Assembly: GCA_964007475.1 (NCBI GenBank)
Contig: OZ023274.1
Span: 85,889,936-85,953,935, forward strand
Length of the DNA stretch: 64,000 nt
DNA from: Hybos culiciformis
Lineage: Eukaryota > Arthropoda > Insecta > Diptera > Hybotidae
Reading direction: 5' to 3'
The position numbers were made by a program, and so were the translations under genes. How positions within the stretch are numbered: the first letter of the stretch is position 1; every line of letters begins with the position of its first letter. The notes under the pieces were generated by a model. It worked only from the letters and a program-made list of their open reading frames with translations. It was not told the origin of the DNA and searched no databases. This document shows positions 28,201-43,200 of the stretch, in pieces.

Positions 28201-31200
28201 TATTTTTGACTATTACACATAAATTGAAATAAGTGATTGTAATGTGATAAGTGTAAAATAATGACAACGAAAACTCAAGAATTGATCATAAAAATTTCCG
28301 CTAACAAAACTTCCAGACTGAACAGAAAAATTTATTCTCAAAAGTATTTAAACATAAACTTCAAATAGTCAGTATAGAATTATTTACGGACATAAACGCA
28401 AATGTCGGAATTCGAAATTAGTCGCTATCTTGGAGAATAAATATTTTTATATTGCTACTTATTCGCAAGAAAAATTAATTTTTCCTAAAAAATATAACTT
28501 GTAGACAATAATTGTAACGTAGGTAATTAGTCAAATTTATTTGTGAATTAAATTTATTATCCTGGAAAACTAGATATAGACTTATAAAGTGAATTTATAT
28601 TTTATATTTTATAAATATTCATAATTTCAATACTATAGCTCACTGATATATTGCAATGCATAAGATGGAGGTTCGATACTCGAATAAAGGCTTAAGAAAA
28701 ATAAAAATAGAAATAAAAAAATTGTTAAAAAAAATAATAAAAAAAAATAAATTAAAAAAAATTATTAAAATAAAAATTTAAAAAAAAAAAGAAAAAATAT
28801 ATAAATTTTTTTTCTCAATAAAATTTGGAATTTTATTTCCAAAAAGAAATCCCTATTTTTAAGAATTTATTATGAGCTAGCCTTAATAATAGTTTAATTT
28901 TCGAATAAAATATAATTATTTCCAATAATATAGGCTCACATGACTGCTATCTTAAATAAAATTCGAATCTCCACTTACATGATATTTCTCAATAAATCGA
29001 AAAATTCTTTTTATATACGATAATCCAATTAAAATTAAAAATATTTTTAATAAGAATTAAGAGTTAAATTTCTTTGTATAATATTGAATTTTAAACATCT
29101 ACCTTCTAAAATTCTGTTTAAATATTTACGTAATATTATCCTTTGTTATAATTGCATATTAGTATAAGAATATGCATAATTATCTGCTCTATAAACTATA
29201 AACCAATTTATTTCATTTATAATATCCGTCATCCTTTTTTTCAAATATTTTCTAATGTCTGAGGTTAAAACACAGGTATACTTTTACATAATTACTCTTT
29301 TGAGTTTTTAAAGAAATTTATTTTTAAATCAATGATTTTTTTGTCTTTTGAAGCTTATCATTTTGAAAAACACAAATTATTCATTTTTTGTAATACATAG
29401 TTTTTTAATGTTTTATTTACTTAATGTTTTTAATTTGTTGTTCGTTAATATTCTTTAACAATGTTTCATTTTACATTTTTATCAACAAAAAAAAATTCTT
29501 TGAATAAAAATTTGTTTGTACTTTTTAAGCAAATAAAACTTTGTTAATGCAAATATTATGCAAGAAAGGTATGAAAAATTTTAAGTTTGTTTTAAAAATC
29601 TGTAGAGAAAAGATTCAGACCGAAATAATCACCAAGTTCTCACAAGAATATTTTTTAATATGTTTAATTAAAGTTTTCATCCTTTTGAAATTTTTTGTTT
29701 TGTTCATAAGTTTTTAAGTTTTCATACGTTTCTGTCCTTGTTACATACTTCATCGAAAAAACTATATTTTAACGTCAAACTTTAAGTCAGTCCAAGATTA
29801 TTACTTATGAAAAGAAAAAGAAGAAAATTTTAAATATTCAAAATATTTAGATTAAATATAACTATAATGCATGCTAACTCAAAAAAGCCATCAGAAAACC
29901 ATTAAAACTAGGATTGTCGATACTGAATTTTGTCATTTAAGATTAATATTCTTTCGTCACTTTCAATTTAGTTTCGGTTGAAGATTGCGTTTATAAATTT
30001 CTGAATCGAATTCTGAGTTAGGATTGAGTAGTAGTGACATTACACTTTCAAATTTACGTTTGTTTTAAAAAATTGTATAATATTTGCATTATAAGTTTTA
30101 CTCGAAGATTGAAAACTTAAACTTTTAAACTTTATCAAACTTCATATACCTTTAATTAATGAATTATGAATTTAAATATGTTTATCTGACAGGGCAAAGG
30201 AACTGGATCCGGTCACAGAACACTTTTATATGGTAATGCAATATTGTTGCGACATCATAATAGTGATATGGTAAAATTCTGACTTTAATTTCTTTAATTC
30301 AACTAAATAAAAACATTTTTTATGTTTCCAGTACTTAGCGTGCCTTTCGACTTCATCTTCTAATGATAAACTTTCATTTGATGTTGGTTTGCAAGAGCAA
30401 AGTCAAGGAGAGGCATGCTGGTGGACAGTACATCCGGCAAGCAAACAAAGATCTGAGGGTGAAAAAGTTCGTGTCGGTGATGATTTAATTTTAGTTTCTG
30501 TAGCTACTGAACGTTATTTGCATACCACTAAAGAAAATGAGCAATCAATTGTAAACGCTAGTTTTCATGTTACACATTGGTCTGTTCAACCGTATGGCAC
30601 AGGTATTTCTAGGATGAAATATGTTGGTTTTGTATTTGGTGGAGATGTATTACGTTTTTTTCATGGTGGTGATGAATGCCTTACAATACCAAGTACCTGG
30701 ACTCGTGAGCCTGGCTCAAAGTAAAAATTTATTACTGTTTTTTTTTTAATAAAAATTATGACTTTATTCATTTGTTTTTTAGCATTGTTGTCTACGAAGG
30801 AGGATCAGTAATGTCACAAGCTCGCTCATTATGGCGTTTAGAGTTAGCTAGAACAAAATGGACTGGAGGTTTTATTAATTGGTCACATCCAATGCGAATT
30901 CGACACATTACGACAGGACGATATTTGGGTGTAAACGAAAATAACGAACTAGTGTTGGTAATTATTAACAAATTTCCAAAAGCATTGTGTTGCATACTGT
31001 AGTATTGTTATTTTTTCAGTCTAAACGAGAAGAAGCTTCGATTGCAGCTTCAACGTTTTGTCTGCGTCAAGAAAAAGATGATCAAAAAATTGTACTTGAA
31101 GATAAAGATTTAGAAGTCATTGGATCACCTATAATTAAGTACGGTGATACCACAGTTATAGTGCAACATTGCGAATCAAGCTTATGGCTCAGTTACAAGT

Positions 31201-34200
31201 CTTTTGAACGAAAAATGAAAGGTGTTGGTAAAGTTGAAGAAAAACAAGCCATGCTACACGAAGAAGGTAAAATGGATGATTGTTTAGATTTCTCACGCTC
31301 GCAAGAAGAAGAGTCAAAAACAGCTCGAGTTATCCGAAAATGTAGTAGTTTATTTAATCAATTTATACAGTAAGATTTAATTTTAAAAAAATTAAAACAT
31401 TCTCATTTCATTAAATATATTTTTCTAGTGGCCTTGAAACTTTGCAGTCAAATCGTCGTCATTCTATGTTCTTCCACACTGTAAACTTAAGTGAAATGGT
31501 CATGTGTCTTGAGGATTTAATAAATTATTTTGCCCAACCTGAAGATGACATGGGTAAGATAATTGATAGTTAAAGCTTTAATTTTTATATTTATATAAGA
31601 ATTAAAAAGCATCTACAAAGTTTTGACTTTACCTTTAATAATTTAATTCCATATTATTAGAATTAGAATCAGCCAATCTTCTTCAGCGGTTTTTTAAAAT
31701 CGATAAACAGCAAACAGCGCCAACTGAAATACGAACACGGAATTAAATAATTAGAGATTTAAATACAAAGTTAAAATAACAAGCAGAAACAATTACCTAC
31801 TAATTATGTTTTTTTTATTTCAAATTTCTAGAGCATGAAGAAAGACAAAATCGATTGCGTGCACTTCGTAATCGACAAGATCTTTTCCAAGAAGAAGGTG
31901 TTTTAAATTTAATTCTTGAAGCTATTGACAAAATTACAGTTATTACATCACAAGGGTTTCTGGCTAGCTTTTTAGCTGGTGATGATACTGGTCAGAATTG
32001 GGAACTTATCAATACATATTTATATCAATTATTAGCTGCCATTATTAAGGGAAATCACACAAATTGTGCTCAATTCGCCAACAGCAATAGATTAAACTGG
32101 CTCTTCTCAAGATTAGGATCTCAAGCTTCAAGTGAAGGATCAGGGATGTTAGATGTATTACATTGTGTTTTAATTGATTCTCCAGAAGCTTTAAATATGA
32201 TGCGAGATGAACATATCAAAGTAATTATTTCATTACTGGAGAAACATGGACGTGATCCAAAAGTTTTAGATGTATTGTGTTCACTTTGTGTAGGTAACGG
32301 TGTTGCCGTTCGTTCGTCACAAAATAATATTTGTGACTATTTGCTGCCCGGTAAAAATCTGTTATTACAAACTTTATTGGTTGACCATGTGTCTAGCATC
32401 CGACCAAATATATTTGTTGGGAGAGTAGAAGGTTCATCAATGTATCTAAAATGGTACTTTGAAATAACAATGGATCACATCGAGCAAACAACACACATGA
32501 TGCCGCACTTGAGAATTGGTTGGGCCAATACTTGCGGGTATAATAATAATGCTACTTTTGAATAAACTTTTTTGAACAACCGTCTTTTTTAATTCCAGTT
32601 ATGTTCCATTTCCTGGTGGAGGTAGAAAATGGGGTGGAAATGGTGTTGGCGATGACTTATATTCATTTGGCTTCGACGGCGCATATCTCTGGACTGGTGG
32701 TCGAAAAACTCCGGTGATGGAACAAATTCCCGAAGAACCTTTCATTAGAAAGGGCGATGTTGTTGGAGTTGCATTAGATTTATCAGTACCAATAGTTACA
32801 TTTACATTCAATGGAGAAAAAGTGCATGGTAGTTTTAGGGATTTTAATTTAGACGGAATGTTTTTTCCTGTAATGAGTTGTTCTTCTAAGTTGAGTTGTC
32901 GTTTTTTGTTTGGCGGTGATCACGGTCGTTTAAAATTCGCTCCACCAATAGGATTTTCGCCATTAGTACAGTGCCTTATGCCTCATCAAATTTTAAGCTT
33001 AGACCCATGTTTCTATTTTGGAAATTTGAACAAAAATGTGTTAGCCGGACCCTGGCTAGTTGAAGATGATTCTGCCTTTGTACCAAAACCAGTTGATACA
33101 TCAGCAGTTAGTTTGCCATCGTCTGTTGATCAAATAAAAGAAAAACTTGCTGAAAATATTCATGAAATGTGGGCTTTAAATAAAATTGAAGCTGGTTGGT
33201 CATGGGGAGATCAACGGGATGATTTGCACAGAATACATCCATGTTTAACACAATTTGAGCATTTACCAGCTGCTGAAAAACGATACGACAGTCAATTAGC
33301 AGTTCAAACTTTAAAGACTATTCTTTCACTTGGTTACTATATAACCATGGATAAACCACCAGCAAGAATTCGACCAATTCGTCTTCCTAATGATCCATTT
33401 ATGCAAGGTAATGGCTACAAACCAGCACCTTTAGATTTGAGTGCAGTAACACTTTCACCAAAACTTGAAGAGCTTGTGGATCAATTAGCTGAAAATACCC
33501 ACAATTTATGGGCTAGGGAAAGAATTCAACAAGGTTGGACTTACGGTCTGAGTGAAGATTCTGATAACCACAGAAGTCCGCATTTAGTTCCATACGCCAA
33601 AGTTGATGAAGCCATAAAGAAAGCAAATCGTGATACTGCTTCAGAAACTGTACGAACTTTACTAGTGTATGGCTATAATTTAGATCCTCCAACGGGAGAA
33701 GGTAACGAAGCTCTATTAGCTGAAGCTTTAAGATTAAAATTTGCAGCTTTTCGTACATATCGAGTGGAAAAAAATTACGCTGTAACTGCGGGGAAATGGT
33801 ATTTCGAATTTGAAGTTTTAACTGCTGGCCCAATGAGAGTTGGTTGGGCAAGAGCAGATTGTCCACCAGGTCGGATGTTGGGCAGTGATGATGCAAGTTG
33901 GGCATTTGATGGTTATAATGTAAGTATGTATAGTGCATGAGAATTTCTACAAAATTTTCAACATTAAAGATAAGCTTGTTCAAAATCTATAATTTCTGAG
34001 AGTAATTCATCACCGAAATGGTTTATTAAATATCCTTCCTTTTCATATAAACTTTAAATTGTGACATTACATACAGGTAGCGAAATATCATGCTGGCATA
34101 GAAGATCATTTCGGCGTTGGTTATGAAGCTGGTGATATTATCGGTTGTTTTATTGATGTGAAAGATCAAACTATAAGTAAGATTCTAAGTTGTTTAATTC

Positions 34201-37200
34201 GCACATAATTAAAGCTTTTCAGCAGTGTTGTTATTAAGTTAGTTGTAGAGAGTTAATGCTTCATATAAAGACACAATTAAATTTACACAATGTTTAATAT
34301 TTTTTGTTTATTATTTTCAATAATATTAAAAGTGTTAATAAGCCTTCAAGTCGTTTTTATATGTATATGTCGACCGAAATCAAACATAGTAAATATTCTT
34401 AATTATTAGCATTCACCGACCTAATATCAAATTCTTCAAAAATAGTCTTCGTTAATTAAAATAAAATATAATCACAGTGGACGACATTGGAAACGAGCCA
34501 TCACAAAACAACGATGGTTGATTGATTTTTATTGATTTACAATATTTCTCGATTTCGTAAATCAAAAAATTTTCCAAAATGACATAAGATAACAATATAA
34601 TTCATTCAAAAAATATATACATATAGTATATTTAATTTATAGGAAGAAAAAGTTTCTGGTGGGGCAACTGAATCATTTGGCAAACAACAGGTTCCAGGTG
34701 ATATTGTGGGTGTTTTTCTTGATCTCGCCGATCATACAATCAGTAAGATGGATTAAAAGTCTTAAAATTAGGAAAACAAAAATGAAATAATTCTTCAGTA
34801 TTTTCCTTTTTTAAAGTTTTCACTGTTTTGTTATATAAATTGTTTTATTATCCCTAAATTGTACAGAATTATTTTATAACTATTATAAAAACTTGCAAAT
34901 CCTGAATGCAATTCAATTGAAATTCTAGAGACATAATTTATATTGAATTCTATATAATTACAATTTTAAAATGTTGTTAAATATTTCATCTTCCAGATAT
35001 CCTTAAGCAAACTTTTTATGGCTTTTTACTTATTTTTATTGTACATTAAGCTATTGGCTTCAAGGCACATCTAATTAAAAAATGTTCACTTTCATTTTAT
35101 GTTATTGCAATATTAATTTCTTATTGAAGTTTTTTTTGATAGAAAAATGTAGAATCTACAGAAAATAACACAGAATTAAAATGATGAAGGATAAGATATT
35201 GATTTTGTGATGACTGTCTCTTTTAATTGATATTTTTGAGTAGTACCATGATTTTTAAAGTTATATTCCTACCAATTTTTTTATGTACCTATTTAAAACA
35301 TACATATTTAATGTATATTTTGTTCATGTAATTATGTATTTTATGTGTCATTGTAATCACATTTCTTCTAAAATACATATACTTTAAGTATTAAAAATGT
35401 TTCAAATCTAAAAAAAAAATTATCACCTTTTTAAATTAATTTATGAAAAATATATGTATTCCACTACATATGAAATACCGAAAGACTCTACATTTTTCAT
35501 AATATATTTAACTGTTTTACTTTGCATGCGTCTTTTTTATATATATTCCTAAAATTAATCTGAAATATGTATAATCTGGACAACATAATTAATTTAAAAA
35601 AAATAACAACTTTCTTTATAACATTAAATTGTAATATGCGACTTATAGAATAATATTGTTCATATACTGCAAATTCTTTTACATTTACACAGTATATATT
35701 AACTTTGTTGAATTTTGTTTAGTAACTTTGGTTTTCTTCATTTTAAAAATAAAAGAAATTGAAGAATGTCACGTAAACAAAAATTAATTTGGAAGTACGA
35801 AGACGGACATATACTGAAATTATTATTTTTCAAATTTTAATTTTACCATTCAAAATAATCTCATTTTATTTTCTAGTTTTAGTTTGACCCAAAAACCACA
35901 ACCAATCGAAACTAAAATGTCAAATCATTAATTTGATTGTACGTTGAGTGCTGCTATTATTTCCTTTTCTCTCTCCCAAATGTATAACTATTTATTGCTT
36001 TAATTATTTTTGAATGTTTAATTAATACTTTTTATTCGAAAAATAAATTCTAAGTTCAGTTAATGCACTTTAAGCTGTTTTTATAATTCTGGAAAACCTG
36101 CAAAGGGTATTATACAAGTTTCCTATGAATTTTGAATGGTGTTTGTGTTTTACAAACTATAATAAAGCTATGTGTTCACATTAATTTTATCAATTATTGT
36201 ACATTAAAACTTTTATTTTTAATTTTTTATCTCGAATTATTCAAGGTTTTTCATTGAACGGTGAACTTTTGATGGATGCACTTGGTGGTGAAACAACATT
36301 CGCAGATGTTCAAGCAGATGGAGTTGGTTTTGTACCGGCTTGTACATTAGGAGTAAGTAGAATTTTTTACTCTAAGCGAGAAACAAATATATTATGTTAA
36401 CAAATATACATAATACATAATCGTTATTCACACTCTAGAAGATAATATAAAAAAAAATTCTACCGCTATTATCTTATTATCTTTTTCGAATGCTAGGTTG
36501 GTCAAAAAGCTCGTATAGTTTATGGACAAGATGTTGATTCATTGAAGTATTTTACAGTTTGTGGTCTGCAAGAAGGTTACGAACCATTCTGTGTGTAAGT
36601 GAAAATCAGCAAAAGTTATGTTGATATACTTTTAATTGAAATTATTTCTTTATTTTATAATAAAATCACTTTTTAAATTTTAGTAATATGCGTCGACCAG
36701 TAACACATTGGTATACAAAAGATCAGCCAATATTTGAAAATACTGAAGAAATGGCAGACTGCCCAATCGATGTTACTAGAATACCAAGTGGTGCTGATAC
36801 TCCACCGTGCCTAAAAATTTCTCACAATACATTTGAGACAATGGAAAAAGCTAATTGGGAATTCTTACGCTTATCATTGCCAGTAACATGCGCCAATTCA
36901 TTTATCGAGTAAGACTAAACTTTATTATAATAATAACAATAAAATAAAAATTGGCTAAAAATTGGCCGAAAAAACCTAATTTATACAAAAAACAAAAATA
37001 TTTTTTGTCATCACTAATATTTTGTATCACTAATTTGAATTAATTTGCTTTTAGTGAGCGTGAAAAACATCGTCGTTGGGAACAAATTAAATTACGTCAA
37101 TATCGTTTGATGGCTGAAAATATGGCTTTTCAGCAAGAAGGTTTACCTCAAACACCTCAACAACAAGCAGCCCATCTCGATCATATAATGAAGAGTGGCT

Positions 37201-40200
37201 TCACAATGAATGATATAAAGGGCTTAAATCGTAATTACGATGATACAGCTGAAGCAGAAGAAAGTATGTTAAGGGTACCTACACCGAATCGTCCACCACG
37301 AAAAGGTTCTCTAACAAGAAATATAACATTTGAAGAAAATTTAAATGACATGAAAAGGTCAACTTCATTCCTTGATATGAATGGCCTGGAACCACCAGAA
37401 GATGAAAAAAAGAAACGTGGTCGAAGTCCTTTCAGATTTTTTTCAAAAAAATCTCGCGATCAAAGTAAAGATAAAATAAATGGTAGGGCTCCTGAAGTAC
37501 CATTAGAAAGACGTAATACCGTTGGTAAGTCACAATTAAATTGTTACAGTACTTTGTCAAATATTTATTTACAAAGTACTAAATCAATTTGATGTCGTGA
37601 TTACTTAGAAAAAACATACATAAAACATAAAAACCTTAATAAAATTGGCTGACTTTTACTTGGAAAAAAATTTCATAAGTCTTCCTTACAAAAAAATAAC
37701 TAACCATGTTACATTCTTATTATAATATTGTAATTAAATTACTAAAAAATTTTTTGTAGTTAATACGAAAACATTGTTAATAAATAATAATTGCACAAAC
37801 TTTAACTCCTTATTTCAAAAAGCAATCATAACGTAAAAATTATAGGTCGACAACTTCAGACAATCTCAACATTTTGATAAAAAAAATACCCATAATTATT
37901 GTATGTTAAAAGAGCACATACCTTAATACGCAGAACTCTCTACAAATCCACACAAATTGAATTGAGTCATATTTTTTTTGTTCCTAAAAATTAATTGTTA
38001 AATGAGTTCAATTCAAGAAGCTCATCATTTTAAAAAAAATGCAACATTTTTATAATTAAAAAGAATTAAATTAAATCAAAATTGTCTAAGAATAAATTTC
38101 CTTTCCAAAAAATCTATTCCAGAAAATCATTAAAACTAAAAATTAGAAAATACCGTCAATTGTTTGAAGACCAAAAATAAACATGTCTACAGAAAATAAA
38201 CTTCATTTTTTAATATAAAAGATTCAAGCTTCAGTTTCTTAGTTAAAATCATTAATTTCGAACATGCTCAATAATTTATTCATAACTAAATAACTAACGA
38301 TAATCTTCCAGATCCTTTAAAAAAAATTAATTTCCAATAATTTCATACAATAATACAACTTAAAACGAAAATTATTGACTATACAGTCTACATTTACATC
38401 ATATTCTTAAATTCTTCATGTTTCACAATAAACACATCATTTTCCATAAAATCTCCGAGGGTTTTAAATCTTTTTTAATGGTAATCTTAAAAGAATTATT
38501 CCAAAAAATCTTGGGCAAAATTTATAATAATTTTGCACAATATTTTCTTGGTGACTACGGAGCCGAAAATAATATAAATCGACTGGTTCCAGTAAAGTCA
38601 GTTGATTCGATTAAGCAAAATGAAATAGGGAATTCAAATAAATATTATTGTTTTTAATTATAGTTTCTTTTTATCTTTTTATACGTAATTAATGGTAACT
38701 ATTAAATTAAATTAAGTAAACTATGTTTTTTTTTTATATTTAATTTTCAAGTATGTAGAATTGATTTCATTTCAGCCCAAGAATAATAATTATTATTGAA
38801 TTTTCGTTTCATTCACAGCTCATGGACGTAATGTTATCCAATCGCAAATGACAACTCGAGTAGGCCAACAATTACCAACCGTAAGGATTACAAATGTAAA
38901 TAGCTACTAACATTATGCTTAAGTAATTTTTTCTTGTGTGTTCATCTCTTTTAATTTTAGACTGATAATCGAATACAGCCACCCCAAATACCTGACCGCC
39001 CTAAACAATCCCAAAATAATTTAACTAGCACTGGTGGCATTGAATCTTCTGGAAATGAAATGTTTGATGCTGATTGCCTTAAATTAATTAACGAATATTT
39101 TTACGGTGTCCGAATATTTCCCGGTCAAGATCCAACTCATGTTTACATTGGTTGGGTCACCACTCAATATCATTTACATAGCAAAGAATTCAATAAAGAT
39201 AAAGTCAGATGTGCTTCTGTGGTTCTCGAAGACGATTACGGTGATATGTTGGGAAAAATTGATCGCCAAAGTTGTTATATGGTTCGTGCTGATGAGTTAT
39301 TTAATGAAGTTACACAAGATGCTTCCGGTAAAGGAGCATCTCAAGGAATGTTTGTAGGTTGCTTCGTAGATACAGCTACAGGTACTATCCGCTTCACTTG
39401 TGAAGGCAAGGAAACTTCACATCGTTGGTTAATGGAACCGGATTCAAAACTTTTCCCAGCAATCTTTGTGGAAGCGACTAGTAAAGAAATTTTACAAATT
39501 GAACTGGGTAGGACAGCAACAACATTACCATTATCAGCTGCTGTCTTGCCAACAAGTGACAAACATGTCAATCCACAGTTTCCTCCACGTCTGAAAGTAC
39601 AGTGTTTGAAACCTTATCAATGGGCACGAGTGCCAAATCAAGCACTGCAAGTTCATGCTCTAAAGCTTTCAGACATTCGTGGTTGGTCGATGTTATGCGA
39701 AGATCCGGTTTCAATGTTGGCCTTACATATACCAGAAGAAGACCGTTGCATTGATATTTTAGAACTAATTGAAATGGAGAAACTATTATCATTCCATTCA
39801 CACACTTTGACCCTATATGCCGCGTTATGTTTCCAATCTAATTACAGAGCAGCGCATGCTCTCTGCTTACATGTTGATCAAAAGCAACTTCTATACGCGA
39901 TTAAATCCGAATATATGAGTGGAGCCTTACGCAAGGGCTTCTACGATTTACTTATATCTCTACATTTAGAATCACATGCGATAACCATGGAAGTTTGTAA
40001 AAACGAATACATTATACCGTTGGGACTAGAACTTCGAGAGTTATATTATGATGAAGAAATGTGCCATTCATTAAGGTCATTACAAACAGAATCAGTTCAA
40101 CCACAACTAAAAATGACAGAAATAGCGTAAGTACAAACCTCACCCTTGTACCTTATGCCTCGAACTAATTCTATATAGATTCCCTGAAACTTTTATGTGC

Positions 40201-43200
40201 TTGTAGATTCTCTAATATTTTTAGTAGACCACCTTTATAAAGTCCTGTAGCCTTGCTTGATAGACTTGAAAACTTATTAATACATATTGTATGTATAGTA
40301 TGTATGTAGTATATATTCCTAATACCGCTTCTAAAATCAATAAAGCGAATATTATTAATTCACTAATTACAAGTGCAGAAATGATATTTTGCTATACACA
40401 AAAACACGATTCACACTATTTGCCCACGCGATAATGAGCAAATCTTAAAAAAATAGAGTTAACTCATCAGTGTAAATAGGACTTATAAATAGAAGTGAAA
40501 AAGAAGTGAAGTTCAAAATTTTTATATTACTTAAGCTTTCAAATTGACACGATTAGGAACATAAATTTCATAATCATATCAAAGGAAACTTAATTATTTG
40601 TAACAATGAGCTTCTAATTATACTTATGAAACAATAATTTTCATTTTTAACCTAAAATTCGTTTACAATATTCTTATAATATACACAAATATCGGATTTG
40701 ATCATAAAAATGGTTCTTGACATTAAAATTAACTTCTTTTTATCCTTAAACGACATCAGTTCTCTATTGTTTGAACCAGGGCTGTGGAGTCGGTCTACAA
40801 AATTACCGACTCCAACTCCGACTCCGACTCTTCATTTTTTTCTTTGGCGACTCCGACTCCGACTCCGACTCCGACTCCTACTTTGACTACTTTGACTCTC
40901 TGTCTGATACCAATATACTATACTTTCTGTACCCGCACCAGCAATTATAAAAAATAGTATTTCCCGAAATTGCCATAAATTTTAATATGAACATAAAATG
41001 GTATTTGCCGTAATTTTTCCAGTAAGCCAAAAATCGTGATAATATATTTTTATTGGATTTCTGTGCCAGACACTTGGTTGTTGCTTTGTTAAATTTAATT
41101 ATAAAAATATAATTATAAAAAAGTTTTATTTAATTTAATAAGTTTTGATCGAGTATACTAAATTTAATAGTTTTGGAGTCGGAGTCGGAGTCGGCTTTAT
41201 TTTGTCGACTCCGACTCCGACTCTTAACAAGCAAAAATTACTACCGACTCCGACTCCGACTCCACGACTCCGACTCCGACTCCGCAGCCCTGGTTTGAAC
41301 GACACTTATTGCTTCGAAAATATAAAAACAAAAACAAAAACGATAGATAGAAACTATTTTACACAAATATAAGATACAATTAGAATTTTACTTTTCCCCA
41401 TTTGTTAATATTATACAATATACATACCTACTTTAAATCGATCAATATTAATAATATAATATATTACAATTTTAACTATGAAAGAAGTAAAACTCTACCA
41501 GGCATGTCAAACTTGTGGTCTTTTCGTTAAAATTCTGCAGCGCGCCAATCCTATAATCTAAATAGGGATTATAGGCCCAGAAAGCAAAAAAAAAGTACCA
41601 ATAAAATAAATGATTTGAAGAATGATAATATAAGGTCCAAAGCGTAGTTGTCGGAAATGGAAAATGCCTTTTTATTTTTACAACAATTTTATTCAATTAT
41701 AGGAAAAATTATTCTACTTTCAGAACATTTTCTTCCAATTAAGCTTAAAAATTTTCAAAATTAAGTGGTTTTAATTTCAAATTAAAGTAGTTTTCTTATA
41801 AATTTGATGAATTTGCAAATCATTGTCCGATTTTTAGGTTGATTTCGAATTTGTTTGAAACGTAATAAGAATTTTTCCTTAATTTAACAGCAAATTTTAT
41901 TAATATGAAAAATTTTTGTTCGTCTCATTATTACGAATATATTTCTATTTAAATTAAATTTTGATATTTTTAATGCAAAAAAAGTTCTGCCTTTATGCCA
42001 AATTTGGTATAAAAAAAACAAGATTTCAAATATTAGGAAATAATTGTAATGATAAAATCTTTGATTCATATCAAAATTTACAAATGGTCTTGCTTGTGAG
42101 TTATGGCTCACCAAATTTTTATTGTTAATATTTTGGCCCAAATAGCATTTTGAGTTTGACACGCCTGTTGTACATCATCGTAATTTTACACACCATTCAT
42201 ACTTATAATGTACCTTTTTACATCCAATATAAACCCAAATCTAACTAAATTAATCTCTTTTTTTTTCTAATATTTTTTTTAATGCACCGCTGACATAATT
42301 ACATAATGCACAACATACTTGGAATATCATTACCATTCCCCAATTACCTTTTTTCTTGTTAAATTTTGCAAAAACTTCCTATATAAATGATATTTATGTT
42401 TAATTACTTCTATGTTATGAATTTTTTTCGACAATTTAACATTATTTATTTTATAAAATTGTATTAATTCAAAAATAAAAAAATAAAATAAAATTAAACT
42501 CTAATTTTGTGTAAATGTTAAATGTTGTTCATTCATTAATATTTGTTATGTTAAAAAAAATGTGTTATCGTAATCCCATCCCAATAAAAAAGTACCCCAT
42601 CCCAACCCCAAACAAATGTAGTTCAATCAGTAGTTCCAAGTGCTTCCAGTGAACCAATTCCAACAATTGATCAACTTTATTCGCCTAAATTTTCATTGGA
42701 AATTGTCCGAGAATTTGTTATGGAAGCTCTTCATGAAGCTGTGGAAGTTAATCAGGTTCATAATCGAGATCCTATTGGATGGTCAAATGAAAACTTATTC
42801 TTGTAAGTATAGTCACATTTTAAATTTAAATCGAATCAAATTGGAATAATAATGTTTTTATTATTTATAAGATATTTTGAATTTCAATTATAAAAATATT
42901 CATCTAAAACTCGATATTCAAAATAATTTTTTTTTTATATGTTTCTTCTGTATGAGGCCGTAAATTCTACGTTTTCCAAAAAAAATTTTTTTTCTTAGTT
43001 ATAGTATATATACATAAAGGTGAAACTAGTGGTCTAGTACAAAATTCACTATGGACAAAATTCAATAGATTTCTTTTTCTTACCTGTAAATAAAATAATT
43101 TTTTTTAATTTAAAGGATTTATGTAAATAATAAACTATCTGTATCCGTATTTTATTGATAATATAACTTTATTTTAAGACCTTTAATTAAGCTAACTGAT

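Larger units (their letters stand above)
40127..42649 (+). other. RyR intron 16 (2.5 kb) carrying two MITEs
   Basis: It holds two adjacent hAT-type MITEs (40777-41292 and 41499-42167), which together make up nearly half of its length. The exact 3' boundary is uncertain (see exon 17). Confidence 0.85.

Noticed and set aside
31661..31745. An open frame in RyR intron 7 after ATTATTAG, in phase with exon 7, as a possible alternative exon
   Set aside because: It hits a stop after about 28 codons, has no good in-frame donor before that and no RyR similarity.
33513..33983. 156-residue open frame on the - strand inside exon 9
   Set aside because: It lies antisense to well-conserved RyR repeat coding sequence and shows no recognisable domain.
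40698..41372. Open frames rich in Thr-Pro or Gly-Val repeats
   Set aside because: They arise from the GACTCC hexamer arrays of the MITE.
42622..42649. Upstream acceptor ATGTAG for exon 17
   Set aside because: With exon 16 ending in phase 2 it gives a stop after ten codons; kept only as a microexon possibility in the findings.
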